A stretch of 64,000 nucleotides of DNA from Clostridiaceae bacterium M8S5 (lineage in GTDB: Bacteria > Bacillota > Clostridia > Tissierellales > MCWD3), in assembly GCA_029227815.1 (NCBI GenBank), contig CP118523.1, positions 744,001 through 808,000 of the forward strand. Direction: 5' to 3'. The position numbers and the translations under genes were made by a program. The notes below the pieces were generated by a model. That model saw only the letters and a program-made list of their open reading frames with translations, made no database searches and was not told where the DNA came from. Positions 1 to 9,688 of this stretch are shown piece after piece. How positions within the stretch are numbered: position 1 is the first letter of the stretch; every line of letters starts with the position of its first letter.

Positions 1-777
1 GAAGCGGTATTAGTTGGTGACAAAGCAAAAATAATAGATATAGCTAATGAAATATCTATGGATTTAGATAAATTTGAGGTTATAGATGTACCAGATACAA
101 AAGAAGCATCAGAAAAAGCAGTAGAGCTTATATCTCTAGGAAAAGCCCATATTGTAATGAAAGGCTTAGTAGATACGTCTATAATACTTAAAGCAGTATT
201 AAACGAAAAGGCAGGTCTTAGAACAGGTAAAGTATTAAGCCACGTGGCAGTGTTTGATGTAAAATCATATGAGAAGATTTTATTCGTAACAGATGCGGCG
301 ATGAATATAGCTCCAAAATTAGAACATAAAAAGCAGATAATAGAGAATTGTGTTAAAGTTGCACATGCACTTGATATAGAAAATCCTAACGTAGCAGTAG
401 TTTGTGCAAAAGAGAAAGTTAATCCTAAAATGCCAGATACAGTAGATGCTAAAGCATTAGAGGATATGAATAAAAGCGGTGAAATAACTGGGTGTACAGT
501 AGGAGGACCTTTTGCGCTTGACAATGCTATATCTTTAGAAGCTGCTAAGCACAAAGGAATAGAGCATCCAGTGGCAGGAAAAGCAGATATACTTATGATG
601 CCAGATATAGAAGCAGGAAATGTACTGTACAAATCATTAGTATTTTTGGCAGGAGCGCAGAATGCAGGTGTTATAGTAGGAGCTAAAGTACCTATAGTAT
701 TGACTTCGAGAGCAGATAGCGAAGAAGCAAAACTAAATTCAATAGCACTTGGATCACTAATGGCATCGAATAAATAG
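1..777 (+). CDS. ptb: Phosphate butyryltransferase (5' end outside window)
   Basis: Phosphate acetyl/butyryltransferase family enzyme that exchanges CoA for phosphate on an acyl-CoA, giving the acyl-phosphate used by the kinase that follows. The frame is open from base 1, so the start lies outside the window. The visible 258 residues compare with 295 in the paralogue at 32918-33805, so roughly 40 residues are missing. Shared blocks include VLSHVAVFD, VNPKMPDTVDA and VVGAKVPIVLTSR-type C-terminal sequence. It lies 26 bases before butyrate kinase and in the same operon as a 2-ketoisovalerate oxidoreductase. The likely substrate is therefore isobutyryl- or isovaleryl-CoA rather than only butyryl-CoA; that preference is inferred from context. 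Confidence 0.93.
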   Translation, partial: EAVLVGDKAKIIDIANEISMDLDKFEVIDVPDTKEASEKAVELISLGKAHIVMKGLVDTSIILKAVLNEKAGLRTGKVLSHVAVFDVKSYEKILFVTDAAMNIAPKLEHKKQIIENCVKVAHALDIENPNVAVVCAKEKVNPKMPDTVDAKALEDMNKSGEITGCTVGGPFALDNAISLEAAKHKGIEHPVAGKADILMMPDIEAGNVLYKSLVFLAGAQNAGVIVGAKVPIVLTSRADSEEAKLNSIALGSLMASNK

Positions 778-803
778 TAATAATATAAAGCGGAGGTGAT
801 GAT

Positions 804-1877
804 ATGAAGCCATATAGAATATTAGTAATTAACCCCGGGTCGACATCTACGAAGATAGCTGTATTTGACAATGAAAAATGTGTATTAGAAGAAACGCTTA
901 GACATTCATCTAAGGAGCTAGCGCCTTATGATAAAATATATGATCAATATGAATTCAGAAAAAATATCATATTAGAAACACTAAACGAGAAAGATATCAA
1001 CGTAACAAAATTTAGCGCAATAGTTGGAAGAGGTGGCTTATTAAAGCCAATAGCTGGTGGAACATATGAAGTAAATGAGACTATGATTCGTGATTTGGAA
1101 AAAGGAGTATTAGGAGAGCATGCTTCAAATCTAGGAGGAATAATAGCTCATGAGATAGCATCTCAATTAAATATTCCAGCATTCATAGTTGACCCTGTAG
1201 TAGTTGATGAAATGAATGATATAGCTAGAATATCAGGCATGCCAAAAATAGAAAGAAAGAGCATATTCCATGCTCTAAATCAAAAGGCAGTAGCAAGACG
1301 AGCAGCAAAAGAACTAGGGAAAACATATGATGAAGCTAACCTTATTGTAGCTCACCTAGGTGGAGGTATTTCAGTAGGAGCTCACAAAGAAGGAAGAGTA
1401 GTGGATGTAAACAATGCTTTAGACGGAGAAGGGCCAATGTCACCAGAAAGAAGCGGAGGACTTCCAGTTGGTGATTTGGTGAAACTATGTTTTAGTGGCA
1501 AATTTACATTAGATGAAATCAAAAAGAAAATAAAAGGTAAGGGTGGAATAGTTGCTTACCTAAACACAAATGATTGTAGAGAAGTTTCAGATATGATAGA
1601 TAAGGGTAACAAAGAAGCAGAGTTGATATATGAAGCTATGGCTTATCAAGTAGCTAAAGAAATAGGTTTATGTGCAGCAGTGCTTGAAGGTAAAGTAGAT
1701 GCTATAGTTATAACAGGTGGTATAGCATACGACGAGAGAGTAATTAAGTGGATATCAGACAGAGTTAGCTTCATATCTGAGATTAAAGTTTATCCAGGTG
1801 AGGATGAATTGATAGCTTTAGCACAAGGTGGGTTAAGAGTACTCAGAAAAGAAGAACAAGCTAAAATCTACAGCTAA
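804..1877 (+). CDS. buk: Butyrate (branched-chain acid) kinase
   Basis: Acetokinase-family enzyme of 357 residues, the usual length for butyrate kinase. It transfers the phosphate of an acyl-phosphate to ADP, yielding ATP and the free acid. The N-terminal phosphate-binding motif [15 protein letters not shown], the central [12 protein letters not shown] motif and the C-terminal VITGGIAYD block are all present. The start follows a strong ribosome site (ggaggtgat). It sits between ptb and a P-loop ATPase, upstream of vorDBAC, so it probably completes substrate-level phosphorylation from valine, leucine or isoleucine. A paralogue (36195-37265) serves the second oxidoreductase module. Confidence 0.95.
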   Translation: MKPYRILVINPGSTSTKIAVFDNEKCVLEETLRHSSKELAPYDKIYDQYEFRKNIILETLNEKDINVTKFSAIVGRGGLLKPIAGGTYEVNETMIRDLEKGVLGEHASNLGGIIAHEIASQLNIPAFIVDPVVVDEMNDIARISGMPKIERKSIFHALNQKAVARRAAKELGKTYDEANLIVAHLGGGISVGAHKEGRVVDVNNALDGEGPMSPERSGGLPVGDLVKLCFSGKFTLDEIKKKIKGKGGIVAYLNTNDCREVSDMIDKGNKEAELIYEAMAYQVAKEIGLCAAVLEGKVDAIVITGGIAYDERVIKWISDRVSFISEIKVYPGEDELIALAQGGLRVLRKEEQAKIYS

Positions 1878-1891
1878 AAAGGATGATGATA

Positions 1892-2566
1892 ATGCATCAA
1901 GATAAACGAATTAGAATTATAACAGGACACTATGGCAGTGGCAAAACAGAGTTTTCAGTTAACTATGCACTGGGTCTAGCTAAAGTAAGCAAAAAACTTG
2001 CTTTAGCAGATTTAGATATAGTTAACCCATATTTCAGAAGTAGAGAGAAAACAGAGCTCTTAGAAAATAATGGGATAAGAGTGATATCAAGCTCATTAAA
2101 GGGCATAAATACAGATGTTCCTGCGCTTAGTGCTGCTATTAATGCTCCATTAGAAGACAAGGAGTATGATGTAATATTGGATGTTGGAGGAGACCCTGTA
2201 GGAGCTAGAGTGCTAGGAAGATACAACAAATTCTTTGTAGATAATGAGTATGATATGTTTTTAGTAGTAAATGCGAATAGACCAGAAACTCAGACAGTAG
2301 AAGGAGTTTTAGAATATATAAAGAGTATAGAAAATGCTTCAAGGCTCAAAATAACAGGTTTAATTAATAATACTCATTTACTAAAGAGTACAACTGTGGA
2401 AGATGTATTGAGAGGTCAAAAGCTAGTACAAGAGGTAAGTAAAATAACAAACTTAGATATAAGATATACATCAGTTATAGAATCCTTAGTCAGTAAATTA
2501 CCTGCAGATATAGAAGGTGAATTAATAAAAATCAAAATGTACATGAGAGAAGATTGGATGAGCTAA
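1892..2566 (+). CDS. P-loop ATPase of the ParA/MinD/CobQ type, role unknown
   Basis: Cytosolic NTPase of about 224 residues with a Walker A loop near the N-terminus (GHYGSGKTEFS) and a downstream IVNPYFRSRE/ILDVGGDPVGAR region typical of deviant-Walker SIMIBI ATPases. Three in-frame ATGs lie at 1883, 1886 and 1892. The purine-rich site (aaaaagg, ending at 1882) touches the first but is 9 bases from the third, so 1892 is preferred. The gene lies 14 bases after buk and before vorDBAC. The position suggests a maturation or insertion factor for the iron-sulfur oxidoreductase, but nothing in the sequence proves that. Confidence 0.75.
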   Translation: MHQDKRIRIITGHYGSGKTEFSVNYALGLAKVSKKLALADLDIVNPYFRSREKTELLENNGIRVISSSLKGINTDVPALSAAINAPLEDKEYDVILDVGGDPVGARVLGRYNKFFVDNEYDMFLVVNANRPETQTVEGVLEYIKSIENASRLKITGLINNTHLLKSTTVEDVLRGQKLVQEVSKITNLDIRYTSVIESLVSKLPADIEGELIKIKMYMREDWMS

Positions 2567-2713
2567 GGAGACGTTAACAGTTTAAAATTAGGAAATTATT
2601 TAGTAGTTTTATGAATAAAAAGCCTAATTTAATCATAAAAAATAGCAACCAAAGTCAAATGAATATTTTAGATTAAAGTAGTTTTATAAATTTACAAGAA
2701 AGGGTGAAATTTA

Positions 2714-2938
2714 ATGGCAGTTAAAGGTAAAGTTAAATTTAATGAGGATTTATGTAAAGGCTGTGGTCTTTGTACAACAGTATGTCCCGTAAATATAGTT
2801 GTTATGGATAATGAGAAAATAAATATCAAAGGATATCATCCAGCAACTGTAAAAGAAATGGACAAATGTATAGGCTGTGCTAACTGTGCAAGTATATGTC
2901 CTGATTGCGTTATAGAGGTAGAAAGAACTAAACAATAA
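2714..2938 (+). CDS. vorD: 2-oxoacid:ferredoxin oxidoreductase, delta (ferredoxin-like) subunit
   Basis: A 74-residue ferredoxin-type subunit with two [4Fe-4S] motifs: CKGCGLCTTVCP near residue 16 and CIGCANCASICP near residue 56. It passes electrons from the thiamine-diphosphate site to free ferredoxin. A 147-base gap separates it from the ATPase gene, so it may have its own promoter, although no convincing one was found. That gap holds only a weak 8-bp inverted repeat (2585-2592 with 2623-2630). The order delta, alpha, beta, gamma with tight spacing matches four-subunit VOR/POR enzymes. Confidence 0.93.
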   Translation: MAVKGKVKFNEDLCKGCGLCTTVCPVNIVVMDNEKINIKGYHPATVKEMDKCIGCANCASICPDCVIEVERTKQ

Positions 2939-2953
2939 AAGGAGGGGAATGTA

Positions 2954-4015
2954 ATGGCTAAAATATTAATGAAAGGAAACGAAGCAATAGGAGCAGCAGC
3001 GATAAAAGCTGGCTGTAATTATTTCTTTGGTTATCCTATAACACCTCAAAACGAGGTACCAGAATACATGTCAAGAGAACTACCAAAAGTAGGTGGAGTA
3101 TTCTTACAAGCAGAAAGTGAAGTAGCTGCAATAAATATGGTGTATGGTGCATCAGGAGCAGGAGCGAGAGTTATGACTTCTTCTTCAAGTCCAGGAATTG
3201 CATTAAAACAAGAGGGTATTTCCTATTTAGCAGGAGCAGAGCTTCCATGTGTTATAGTAAACGTAGTTAGAGGAGGTCCTGGTTTAGGTGGTATCCAGCC
3301 AGCACAATCTGATTATTTCCAAGCTACAAGAGGAGGAGGAAACGGTGATTACAGAATGCCAGTTTATGCTCCGAGTAGTATACAAGAAACTGTTGACTTG
3401 ATAATGGGTGCATTTGATGTTGCAGACCAATACAGAACTCCAGTTATGATTGTTGCAGACGGTATGATAGGTCAAATGATGGAGCCAATAGAGTTCAAAG
3501 AGCCAAAGAGTAGAGAATTAGCTCCTAAGACTTGGGCAACAACAGGAACAAACGAAGAGAGAAAACCAAATATTATAAACTCGTTATTTATAGATCCACA
3601 AGAGTTAGAAAATCACTGTATTAGACTAGAGAAAAAGTATGATCAAATGGCTCAAAATGAGTGCTTAGTAGAAGAATACAACTTAGAGGGTGCAGAGATA
3701 GTAGTTGCAGCATATGGAACTACATCAAGAATAGTAAAAAATGCTATAGATAAATGTGCAGAGCTAGGAATAAAAGTAGGACTAATAAGACCAATTACAT
3801 TATGGCCATTTTCGTTCGATAGCTTTGATAAAATAGAAGATACAACAAAAGCAGTATTGACAGTAGAGATGAGTACAGGTCAAATGATAGATGATGTTAA
3901 AATAGCAATGAAAGGTAGAATGCCTGTTGAGTTCTATGGTAGAACAGGAGGTATGGTTCCTACTCCAGATGCTGTAGTAGAGAAGATTAAGAAAATTGTT
4001 GGGGGTGAAAAGTAA
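2954..4015 (+). CDS. vorB: 2-ketoisovalerate:ferredoxin oxidoreductase, alpha subunit
   Basis: A 353-residue alpha subunit (pyrimidine-binding plus transketolase C-terminal type domains) of a 2-oxoacid:ferredoxin oxidoreductase. The N-terminal [29 protein letters not shown] block, in which the last residues contact substrate and cofactor, and the [14 protein letters not shown] segment are family hallmarks. It oxidatively decarboxylates a branched 2-oxoacid to acyl-CoA with reduction of ferredoxin. Its stop codon overlaps the next gene's start by one base, indicating translational coupling. VOR rather than POR is assigned because of the ptb-buk neighbours and overall similarity; substrate range is not provable here. 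Confidence 0.92.
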   Translation: MAKILMKGNEAIGAAAIKAGCNYFFGYPITPQNEVPEYMSRELPKVGGVFLQAESEVAAINMVYGASGAGARVMTSSSSPGIALKQEGISYLAGAELPCVIVNVVRGGPGLGGIQPAQSDYFQATRGGGNGDYRMPVYAPSSIQETVDLIMGAFDVADQYRTPVMIVADGMIGQMMEPIEFKEPKSRELAPKTWATTGTNEERKPNIINSLFIDPQELENHCIRLEKKYDQMAQNECLVEEYNLEGAEIVVAAYGTTSRIVKNAIDKCAELGIKVGLIRPITLWPFSFDSFDKIEDTTKAVLTVEMSTGQMIDDVKIAMKGRMPVEFYGRTGGMVPTPDAVVEKIKKIVGGEK

Positions 4016-4761
4016 TGACAGTTGTATTTAAGAAAACAAAAGGATTAACAGATAAGCCTTTACATTATTGCCCAGGATGTACACATGGTATTATTCATAG
4101 ATTAGTAGCAGAGGTTTTAGAAGAGTTAGAAGTATTAGGAAAGACAGTAGGAGTTGCTCCAGTTGGATGTTCAGTATTTGCATATGATTACTTTAACTGT
4201 GATATGCATGAGGCAGCACATGGTAGAGCACCAGCAGTAGCTACAGGTATAAAAAGAGTTCATCCAGATAAAGTAGTATTTACTTATCAGGGAGATGGAG
4301 ACTTAGCATCAATAGGAGCAGCAGAAATAGTTCACGCAGCTGCTAGAGGTGAAAAGATAACAACAATATTTGTTAACAATGCAATATATGGTATGACAGG
4401 TGGGCAGATGGCTCCAACAACATTGATCGGACAAAAAGCTACTACATCCCCATACGGAAGAGATGAAGCTCATTGCGGAAAGCCACTTAAAGTATCAGAA
4501 ATGCTTGCAACAATAGATGGAGCTAAATTTGTTGAAAGAGTTTCAGTAAATAGCCCAGCTAACATCAGAAAGACAAAAAAAGCTATAAAAAAAGCCTTTG
4601 AAATGCAAATCGCAGGTAAGGGCTTTGGAATAGTAGAAGTACTATCTACATGTCCAACAAACTGGGGACTATCACCAATAGAGTCTATAAAATGGTTAGA
4701 AGAAAACATGATGCCATATTATCCATTAGGTAATTTACGAGATGTAGAGGAGGCGAAATAG
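4015..4761 (+). CDS. vorA: 2-ketoisovalerate:ferredoxin oxidoreductase, beta (TPP-binding) subunit
   Basis: A 248-residue thiamine-diphosphate-binding subunit. The N-terminal HYCPGCTHG motif and [10 protein letters not shown] supply cysteines of the family, and the TPP signature runs from [14 protein letters not shown] to [12 protein letters not shown]. It works with VorB to decarboxylate the oxoacid and with VorD to move electrons to ferredoxin. It overlaps vorB by one base and ends one base before vorC. At 248 residues it matches short beta subunits of archaeal/clostridial VOR enzymes rather than the large fused POR. Confidence 0.92.
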   Translation: MTVVFKKTKGLTDKPLHYCPGCTHGIIHRLVAEVLEELEVLGKTVGVAPVGCSVFAYDYFNCDMHEAAHGRAPAVATGIKRVHPDKVVFTYQGDGDLASIGAAEIVHAAARGEKITTIFVNNAIYGMTGGQMAPTTLIGQKATTSPYGRDEAHCGKPLKVSEMLATIDGAKFVERVSVNSPANIRKTKKAIKKAFEMQIAGKGFGIVEVLSTCPTNWGLSPIESIKWLEENMMPYYPLGNLRDVEEAK

Positions 4762-4762
4762 T

Positions 4763-5305
4763 ATGCAAGAAAAAGTTATAATGGCAGGGTTTGGTGGCCA
4801 AGGAGTTATGTCTATGGGTCAACTGTTAACTTATTCAGGAATGATAGAAAACAAAAATGTATCATGGCTTCCTTCATATGGTCCAGAAATGCGTGGGGGT
4901 ACAGCAAACTGTAACGTTATGGTGTCGGATAGTCTTATAGGTTCACCTATAATAACAAACGATGCTACAACAGCAATAGTTATGAATCTTCCTTCACTAA
5001 TCAAGTTTGAAAGTGATGTAATATCAGGAGGAAAACTGTTAATAAACAGTTCGTTAATAGATAAGAAAGCTGATAGAGACGATGTAGAAGTATATTATAT
5101 ACCAGCTAATGAAATAGCTAGCGAATTAGGTAATATCAAAGTAGCAAATATGGTAATGCTAGGAGCTTACTTAGAGCTTACAAAGGCAGTGGAAACAGAG
5201 TCAGTAATAGAAGCATTCAAGAAAGTGTTCGGAGAAAGAAAAGCTGAGTTTATACCATTGAACAGAGAAGCACTAAAAAGAGGCGCGGAGTTTATTAGAA
5301 AATAG
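4763..5305 (+). CDS. vorC: 2-ketoisovalerate:ferredoxin oxidoreductase, gamma subunit
   Basis: A 180-residue gamma subunit with the diagnostic N-terminal GFGGQGVMSMGQ and the SYGPEMRGGTANC segment, which in this family helps close the CoA/acyl site. It is the last gene of the ptb-buk-ATPase-vorDBAC run: 1 base separates it from the beta subunit, and a strong bidirectional terminator begins 15 bases after its stop. The start follows gaggaggcg in the end of the preceding gene. A homologous gamma-type subunit, IorB, occurs at 35608-36177. Confidence 0.92.
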   Translation: MQEKVIMAGFGGQGVMSMGQLLTYSGMIENKNVSWLPSYGPEMRGGTANCNVMVSDSLIGSPIITNDATTAIVMNLPSLIKFESDVISGGKLLINSSLIDKKADRDDVEVYYIPANEIASELGNIKVANMVMLGAYLELTKAVETESVIEAFKKVFGERKAEFIPLNREALKRGAEFIRK

Positions 5306-5319
5306 AGAAATTATACAAA

Positions 5320-5349
5320 AAACGGGGATGTGAGTATACATCCCCGTTT
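5320..5349. terminator. Bidirectional terminator between vorC and the MBOAT gene
   Basis: Perfect 12-bp stem aaacggggatgt / acatccccgttt with a six-base loop, flanked by A-rich sequence on one side and T-rich on the other. It separates two convergent genes and can serve both. Confidence 0.88.
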
Positions 5350-5354
5350 ATATT

Positions 5355-6809
5355 TTAAAACTGAAAATAAATAAATTGGTTTGCCCTACTATAGACAGCA
5401 AAAGTAAGGATAAGAAATACAATAGTTACATATACAGTCCATCTCGCAACTTGTGGAAATTTGTATCTATTAAAATCTATATACCTTCCATTTTTCTCGT
5501 ATCTAAGAAGTTCGATACAAACAGTACAAACAAGTACCAATAACATGTCTAGTTTAGTTAAGTTCACACTCCAAAACAATTGTTTAATAGGATATAAATT
5601 TATATCTATATGTAACATATTTTTGATTATATTAATACAATCACTAAAATTATTAGCTCTAAAGAATATCCAAGCAAAGTCTACCAATATAAAAGTAATT
5701 ATCATTTGAATAAAAGAATTCAATTTTTCTAGTTTTCTAATAGGGAACATGATCTTGTCCCTTATATTTTTGGTTATTAATCCAAACACAGAATAAAAAC
5801 CATGTAAAAATCCCCATATCACAAATGTCCAATTTGCTCCATGCCATAATCCACTAATTATAAAGGTTATAAAGAGATTGTAATATACTCTCCATTTGAT
5901 GACTCTACTACCACCAAGAGGAATATAAATATAATCCTTTAACCAAGAAGATAAAGAAATATGCCATCTTTTCCAAAACTCAGATATACTTTTTGCAAAA
6001 TATGGTTTTTTAAAGTTCTCCATAAGATTAAAGCCCATTATTTGAGATATGCCTAAAGCTATATCAGAATAACCAGAGAAATCATAGTATATTTGTACAG
6101 CAAATGCTATAGTTGCAATGATGATCGTAAAACCATAATAATTATTTGGGTTATTGTAAACCTGATCTACAAGAATTGACAATCTATCAGCTACAACTAC
6201 TTTTTTAATAAAACCAACGAGCATAAGGATTAATCCATTGATGATTCTATCATAATCAAAATCATGTTTTTCATAGAATTGAGGCAATAAATTAGTAGAA
6301 CGCTCGATAGGGCCAGCTACAAGCTGTGGAAAAAAGGATACAAATAAAGCAAAAGTACTAAAACTTTTTTCAGGCTTTAGGTTACCTCTGTATACATCAA
6401 TAGTATAACTCAACGTCTGAAAAGTATAAAATGATATACCAACAGGTAGTAGTAGCTTAAATACAGGAAAATCTAAATTTAGAGTAAATTTCTTCAATAT
6501 ATAAGTAGTAGATTGAGAGAAGAAGTCAAGATATTTAAATATGAACAACAGCCCCAAGCTAACGACCAAACTAGTAATAAGATATCTCTTTTTGCCTTTA
6601 TTAGATTTTGTTTCATATATTTTTATCCCTGTCAAATAATTTACGATAGTTACAAACAATATTAAAATCATGTACTCAGCTTTCCAAGACATATAGAAGT
6701 AATAGCTAGAGATAAGTAGTAAGATATTCCTACGATTGTATGGTAAAATAAAATATAAACTTACAACAACAACAAAGAATATCAAAAACTGTAAAGAATT
6801 AAATAACAT
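5355..6809 (-). CDS. MBOAT-family membrane O-acyltransferase (AlgI/DltB-like)
   Basis: A 484-residue integral membrane protein with about ten hydrophobic segments and the MBOAT hallmarks: FWKRWHISLSSWLKDYIYIPLGG and the catalytic-His segment GLWHGANWTFVIWG. Members move acyl groups, usually acetyl, across the membrane for transfer onto an envelope polysaccharide. Start is set by taggaggtac. It lies 8 bases downstream of an SGNH-type partner on the same strand, the usual pairing for alginate or cell-wall polymer O-acetylation. No dltA or dltC carrier genes are adjacent, so D-alanylation of teichoic acid is less likely than acetylation. Confidence 0.9.
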   Translation of the reverse strand: MLFNSLQFLIFFVVVVSLYFILPYNRRNILLLISSYYFYMSWKAEYMILILFVTIVNYLTGIKIYETKSNKGKKRYLITSLVVSLGLLFIFKYLDFFSQSTTYILKKFTLNLDFPVFKLLLPVGISFYTFQTLSYTIDVYRGNLKPEKSFSTFALFVSFFPQLVAGPIERSTNLLPQFYEKHDFDYDRIINGLILMLVGFIKKVVVADRLSILVDQVYNNPNNYYGFTIIIATIAFAVQIYYDFSGYSDIALGISQIMGFNLMENFKKPYFAKSISEFWKRWHISLSSWLKDYIYIPLGGSRVIKWRVYYNLFITFIISGLWHGANWTFVIWGFLHGFYSVFGLITKNIRDKIMFPIRKLEKLNSFIQMIITFILVDFAWIFFRANNFSDCINIIKNMLHIDINLYPIKQLFWSVNLTKLDMLLVLVCTVCIELLRYEKNGRYIDFNRYKFPQVARWTVYVTIVFLILTFAVYSRANQFIYFQF

Positions 6810-6817
6810 AGTACCTC

Positions 6818-7876
6818 CTATTCGCTGATTTTCTGGTATAAATCCGATGCAAGAAACTTATATCCTTCAGGCAACAGATGAATGTGGTCAGAAAACAAGT
6901 TAAAGTCAATTTTTTTATTATAATTGATATATTTGATATCTGCTTTTTCATTAAAATAAGCATCAATATTATTCATATTAGTAACATAACCCTTAGCATG
7001 TACACTATCACCTAATAGCTTTTCGTTCATAGAAGCTAAGAAAAATAGTGTATTTTTACCTTTTTGCATATCAATGATTTTCTCCAAGAAGTATATTTGG
7101 GGAGTACTTTCATTAAAGGCAAATAGTTTATCGGTATAGATGTATTCATAGTCATTGGTTTTTATCAAATCATATAAAAAAGGTTTTTCGGTCCACGCTT
7201 GAGATGCTTTTGGTATTTTACTAATAAATGCACTTTCTATTTTATGTTTAAAGTAATCTTTGTACTTCAAAATAGTGACATTAGTTTTTAAGTAGTGAGT
7301 AATAGAGCTTAAAGTATAATCCTTAGCAGATTCATCAATATTAGGGTAGAATTCACTATATACTTTATCATAGGTATGTTTATCAATTTCTCTTAAATAG
7401 TCTTTCATCCAAAATACAGGAGTATTGTAAGGAACGCAGTTAATAAAACCAGGGTATATAACATTGACTATAAGATTATTTGTAGATATATCATGACTAT
7501 GAATCATATTTAGTAATACATAGATATCGCCCATTTGCATAGAAGGAATTGCAAGATTGTATACTTTATCGTAATCATTATTATTTTTAATAATTTCATT
7601 CATATAATAACCAATAGACTCCGTATCATTTCCAGGGGAACTATAGGCTACAGAATCACCCAATATAATAATATAGTTATTATAGTTGTTTGTATTAATA
7701 TCCTCACTTATCTTATCTAACACTGTTTCAATACAGCTGACATTGTCTTTAAAGATATCATAGTTCACTCTTTGACTGTAAACATCACTCAAATCAAATA
7801 AATGAGGATAAGCTATTTGAAAAACAATAAACAATAGCAGTATGAATAGAAGTGATTTAGTAATAAAATTTTTCAT
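6818..7876 (-). CDS. Membrane-anchored SGNH/AlgX-type acyltransferase partner
   Basis: A 352-residue protein with an N-terminal transmembrane anchor (about residues 5-25) and an extracytoplasmic SGNH-hydrolase-like domain. The nucleophile block is ILGDSVAYSSPGND near residue 72, and a C-terminal SDHIHLLPEGY gives the Asp-x-x-His pair. Such proteins receive the acyl group from the MBOAT partner and place it on the polymer. It precedes the MBOAT gene in transcription with an 8-base gap. The polymer modified cannot be told from this window. DltD is an alternative family name, but the teichoic acid D-alanylation genes are absent here. Confidence 0.8.
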   Translation of the reverse strand: MKNFITKSLLFILLLFIVFQIAYPHLFDLSDVYSQRVNYDIFKDNVSCIETVLDKISEDINTNNYNNYIIILGDSVAYSSPGNDTESIGYYMNEIIKNNNDYDKVYNLAIPSMQMGDIYVLLNMIHSHDISTNNLIVNVIYPGFINCVPYNTPVFWMKDYLREIDKHTYDKVYSEFYPNIDESAKDYTLSSITHYLKTNVTILKYKDYFKHKIESAFISKIPKASQAWTEKPFLYDLIKTNDYEYIYTDKLFAFNESTPQIYFLEKIIDMQKGKNTLFFLASMNEKLLGDSVHAKGYVTNMNNIDAYFNEKADIKYINYNKKIDFNLFSDHIHLLPEGYKFLASDLYQKISE

Positions 7877-8094
7877 TGTATTCTCCTTGTATAGTTTAGT
7901 AATTTCACCAATATAAGTATAACTAACATTAATTTAAAATACAAGTTCTACTGTAATCATAATGTAATCTAAAACTCATTGTTTTAGAATTGTAATACTA
8001 CTTTAGAAATAAATAAGCTATAATAGTAATATGAGTTTAATATACAGCAGTATATTTGACTTGATTAAACATACTATAAAAAGAGGGGGTAATG

Positions 8095-9441
8095 ATGGGA
8101 AAATTATTTGGAACAGATGGTGTGAGAGGTATAGCTAATACAGAATTGACTGTAGAGCTTGTATATAAACTTGGAAGAATAGGCGCATATATATTAACAA
8201 AAGGAAAAAAATGCTCAAAAATAATAGTAGGAATGGATACAAGAAAATCAAAGGACATGCTAGGTGCTGCATTAATGGCAGGTATCTGCTCAGTAGGTGT
8301 GGATGTAATAAATGTTGGTGTAGTGCCAACGCCAGCAGTATCATATCTGACCAAAAAATATAAGGCAGATGCAGGAGTAGTGATATCAGCTTCACATAAC
8401 CCAGTAGATTACAATGGTATAAAGTTCTTTAACTCAGAGGGTTATAAGCTTAATGATAACATAGAGAACGAAATAGAAAAATATATATTTGAAACCATAG
8501 ATATTGAGTATAATCCTGTAGGAGAAGATATAGGAAAGATAATAATAGATGATAAAGCTATAAATGATTATCAAAATTTCCTTAAAGGACTAGTAGATGT
8601 TGATTTTGCAGGATTAAAAATAGCGATAGATTGCGCAAATGGAGCATCATATAAAGTTGCACCAGATTTACTAAGAGAACTAGGAGCTGAGGTAGAAGTT
8701 TATCACAACAATCCTGATGGAACTAATATTAACCTAGGCTGTGGCTCTACACATCCAGACGTAGTAAAACAAATAGTATTAGAAAAAGGATGCGACATAG
8801 GTTTAGCCTTTGATGGAGATGCAGACCGTCTGATAGCAGTAGATGAAAAAGGAAATATAGTAGATGGAGATTATATATTAGCAATATGTTCAACACACCT
8901 AAAAGAAAAAGGACAACTTACAAATAATACAGTCGTAGGAACAATAATGGCTAATATGGGATTAGACAAATACTGCGAAAGCAAAGGTATAAAAGTAGAA
9001 AAAACTAAAGTAGGAGATAGATATGTACTAGAAGAAATGATTGCTGGTGATTATGTTTTAGGCGGGGAGCAATCAGGACATATCATATTCCTAGAACACA
9101 ATACAACAGGTGATGGATTACTCACAGCTTTACAGTTGATATCAGTTATGAAAAATAAAAACAAGAAGTTATCTGAGCTTGCAGGAGTAATGAAGAGATA
9201 TCCACAAGTGCTTGTGAACGCACTAGTAAGCAACAAAAACAAAGCAAATTATCTTAGTGACGATATAATAAAAACTGAAATACAGAAGATAGAAGAAGAA
9301 TTCCATGGTGAAGGTAGAGTTGTTATTAGACCTTCAGGAACTGAACCTAAAATTAGAGTTATGATAGAAGGTAAGGACGAAAATAAAATAGCGGAAAAAG
9401 CTAATTACTTAGCAGAATTAATTAAACAGCGGTTAGCTTAA
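8095..9441 (+). CDS. glmM: Phosphoglucosamine mutase
   Basis: Converts glucosamine-6-phosphate to glucosamine-1-phosphate for UDP-GlcNAc and peptidoglycan synthesis. The 448 residues carry MGKLFGTDGVRGIAN at the N-terminus, the catalytic phosphoserine loop SASHNPVDYNGIK, the metal-binding DGDADR and the C-terminal phosphate-binding RPSGTEPKIRVMIEG. ATG codons occur at 8092 and 8095. The agaggggg ribosome site lies only 2 bases before the first and 5 before the second, and family members start MGKLFGTDG, so 8095 is chosen. glmS, which makes its substrate, lies 1.6 kb downstream with one opposite-strand gene between. Confidence 0.97.
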   Translation: MGKLFGTDGVRGIANTELTVELVYKLGRIGAYILTKGKKCSKIIVGMDTRKSKDMLGAALMAGICSVGVDVINVGVVPTPAVSYLTKKYKADAGVVISASHNPVDYNGIKFFNSEGYKLNDNIENEIEKYIFETIDIEYNPVGEDIGKIIIDDKAINDYQNFLKGLVDVDFAGLKIAIDCANGASYKVAPDLLRELGAEVEVYHNNPDGTNINLGCGSTHPDVVKQIVLEKGCDIGLAFDGDADRLIAVDEKGNIVDGDYILAICSTHLKEKGQLTNNTVVGTIMANMGLDKYCESKGIKVEKTKVGDRYVLEEMIAGDYVLGGEQSGHIIFLEHNTTGDGLLTALQLISVMKNKNKKLSELAGVMKRYPQVLVNALVSNKNKANYLSDDIIKTEIQKIEEEFHGEGRVVIRPSGTEPKIRVMIEGKDENKIAEKANYLAELIKQRLA

Positions 9442-9451
9442 TATCAGACAA

Positions 9452-9655
9452 TTAAACAGTGACTAGTAAGTCGCTGTTTAAGACTGTAGACAAAAGCCCA
9501 ATTTCTGCGTTGTATTCAAATTTCCGTTGCTCACTTACTTCTAAGTAAGCTCTGCTACTCAATTTTAGCACGCCTTGAACTTGAATTTTTACTAAAGTCT
9601 ATTATCTTGATGATTTTGTCATCAAACTAAACCAGCGACTAGTAAGTCGCTGGTT
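9452..9655. repeat. Two related hairpins bracketing a structured intergenic repeat
   Basis: Hairpin one (9452-9481) has a 13-bp stem around the tetraloop agta, with one T-G wobble. Hairpin two (9630-9655) has a perfect 11-bp stem around the same loop. Both share agcgactagtaagtcgct-type cores. Between them lie palindromes at 9534-9549 (cttacttctaagtaag) and about 9608-9625 (tgatga/tcatca). The inner block begins tagac and ends gtcta. The first hairpin may terminate glmM and the second the opposite gene. The inner part looks like a dispersed intergenic repeat, which only a genome search could confirm. Confidence 0.6.
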
Positions 9656-9688
9656 CTTAGCATGCCAAACAACCTATTTTAAATAATA

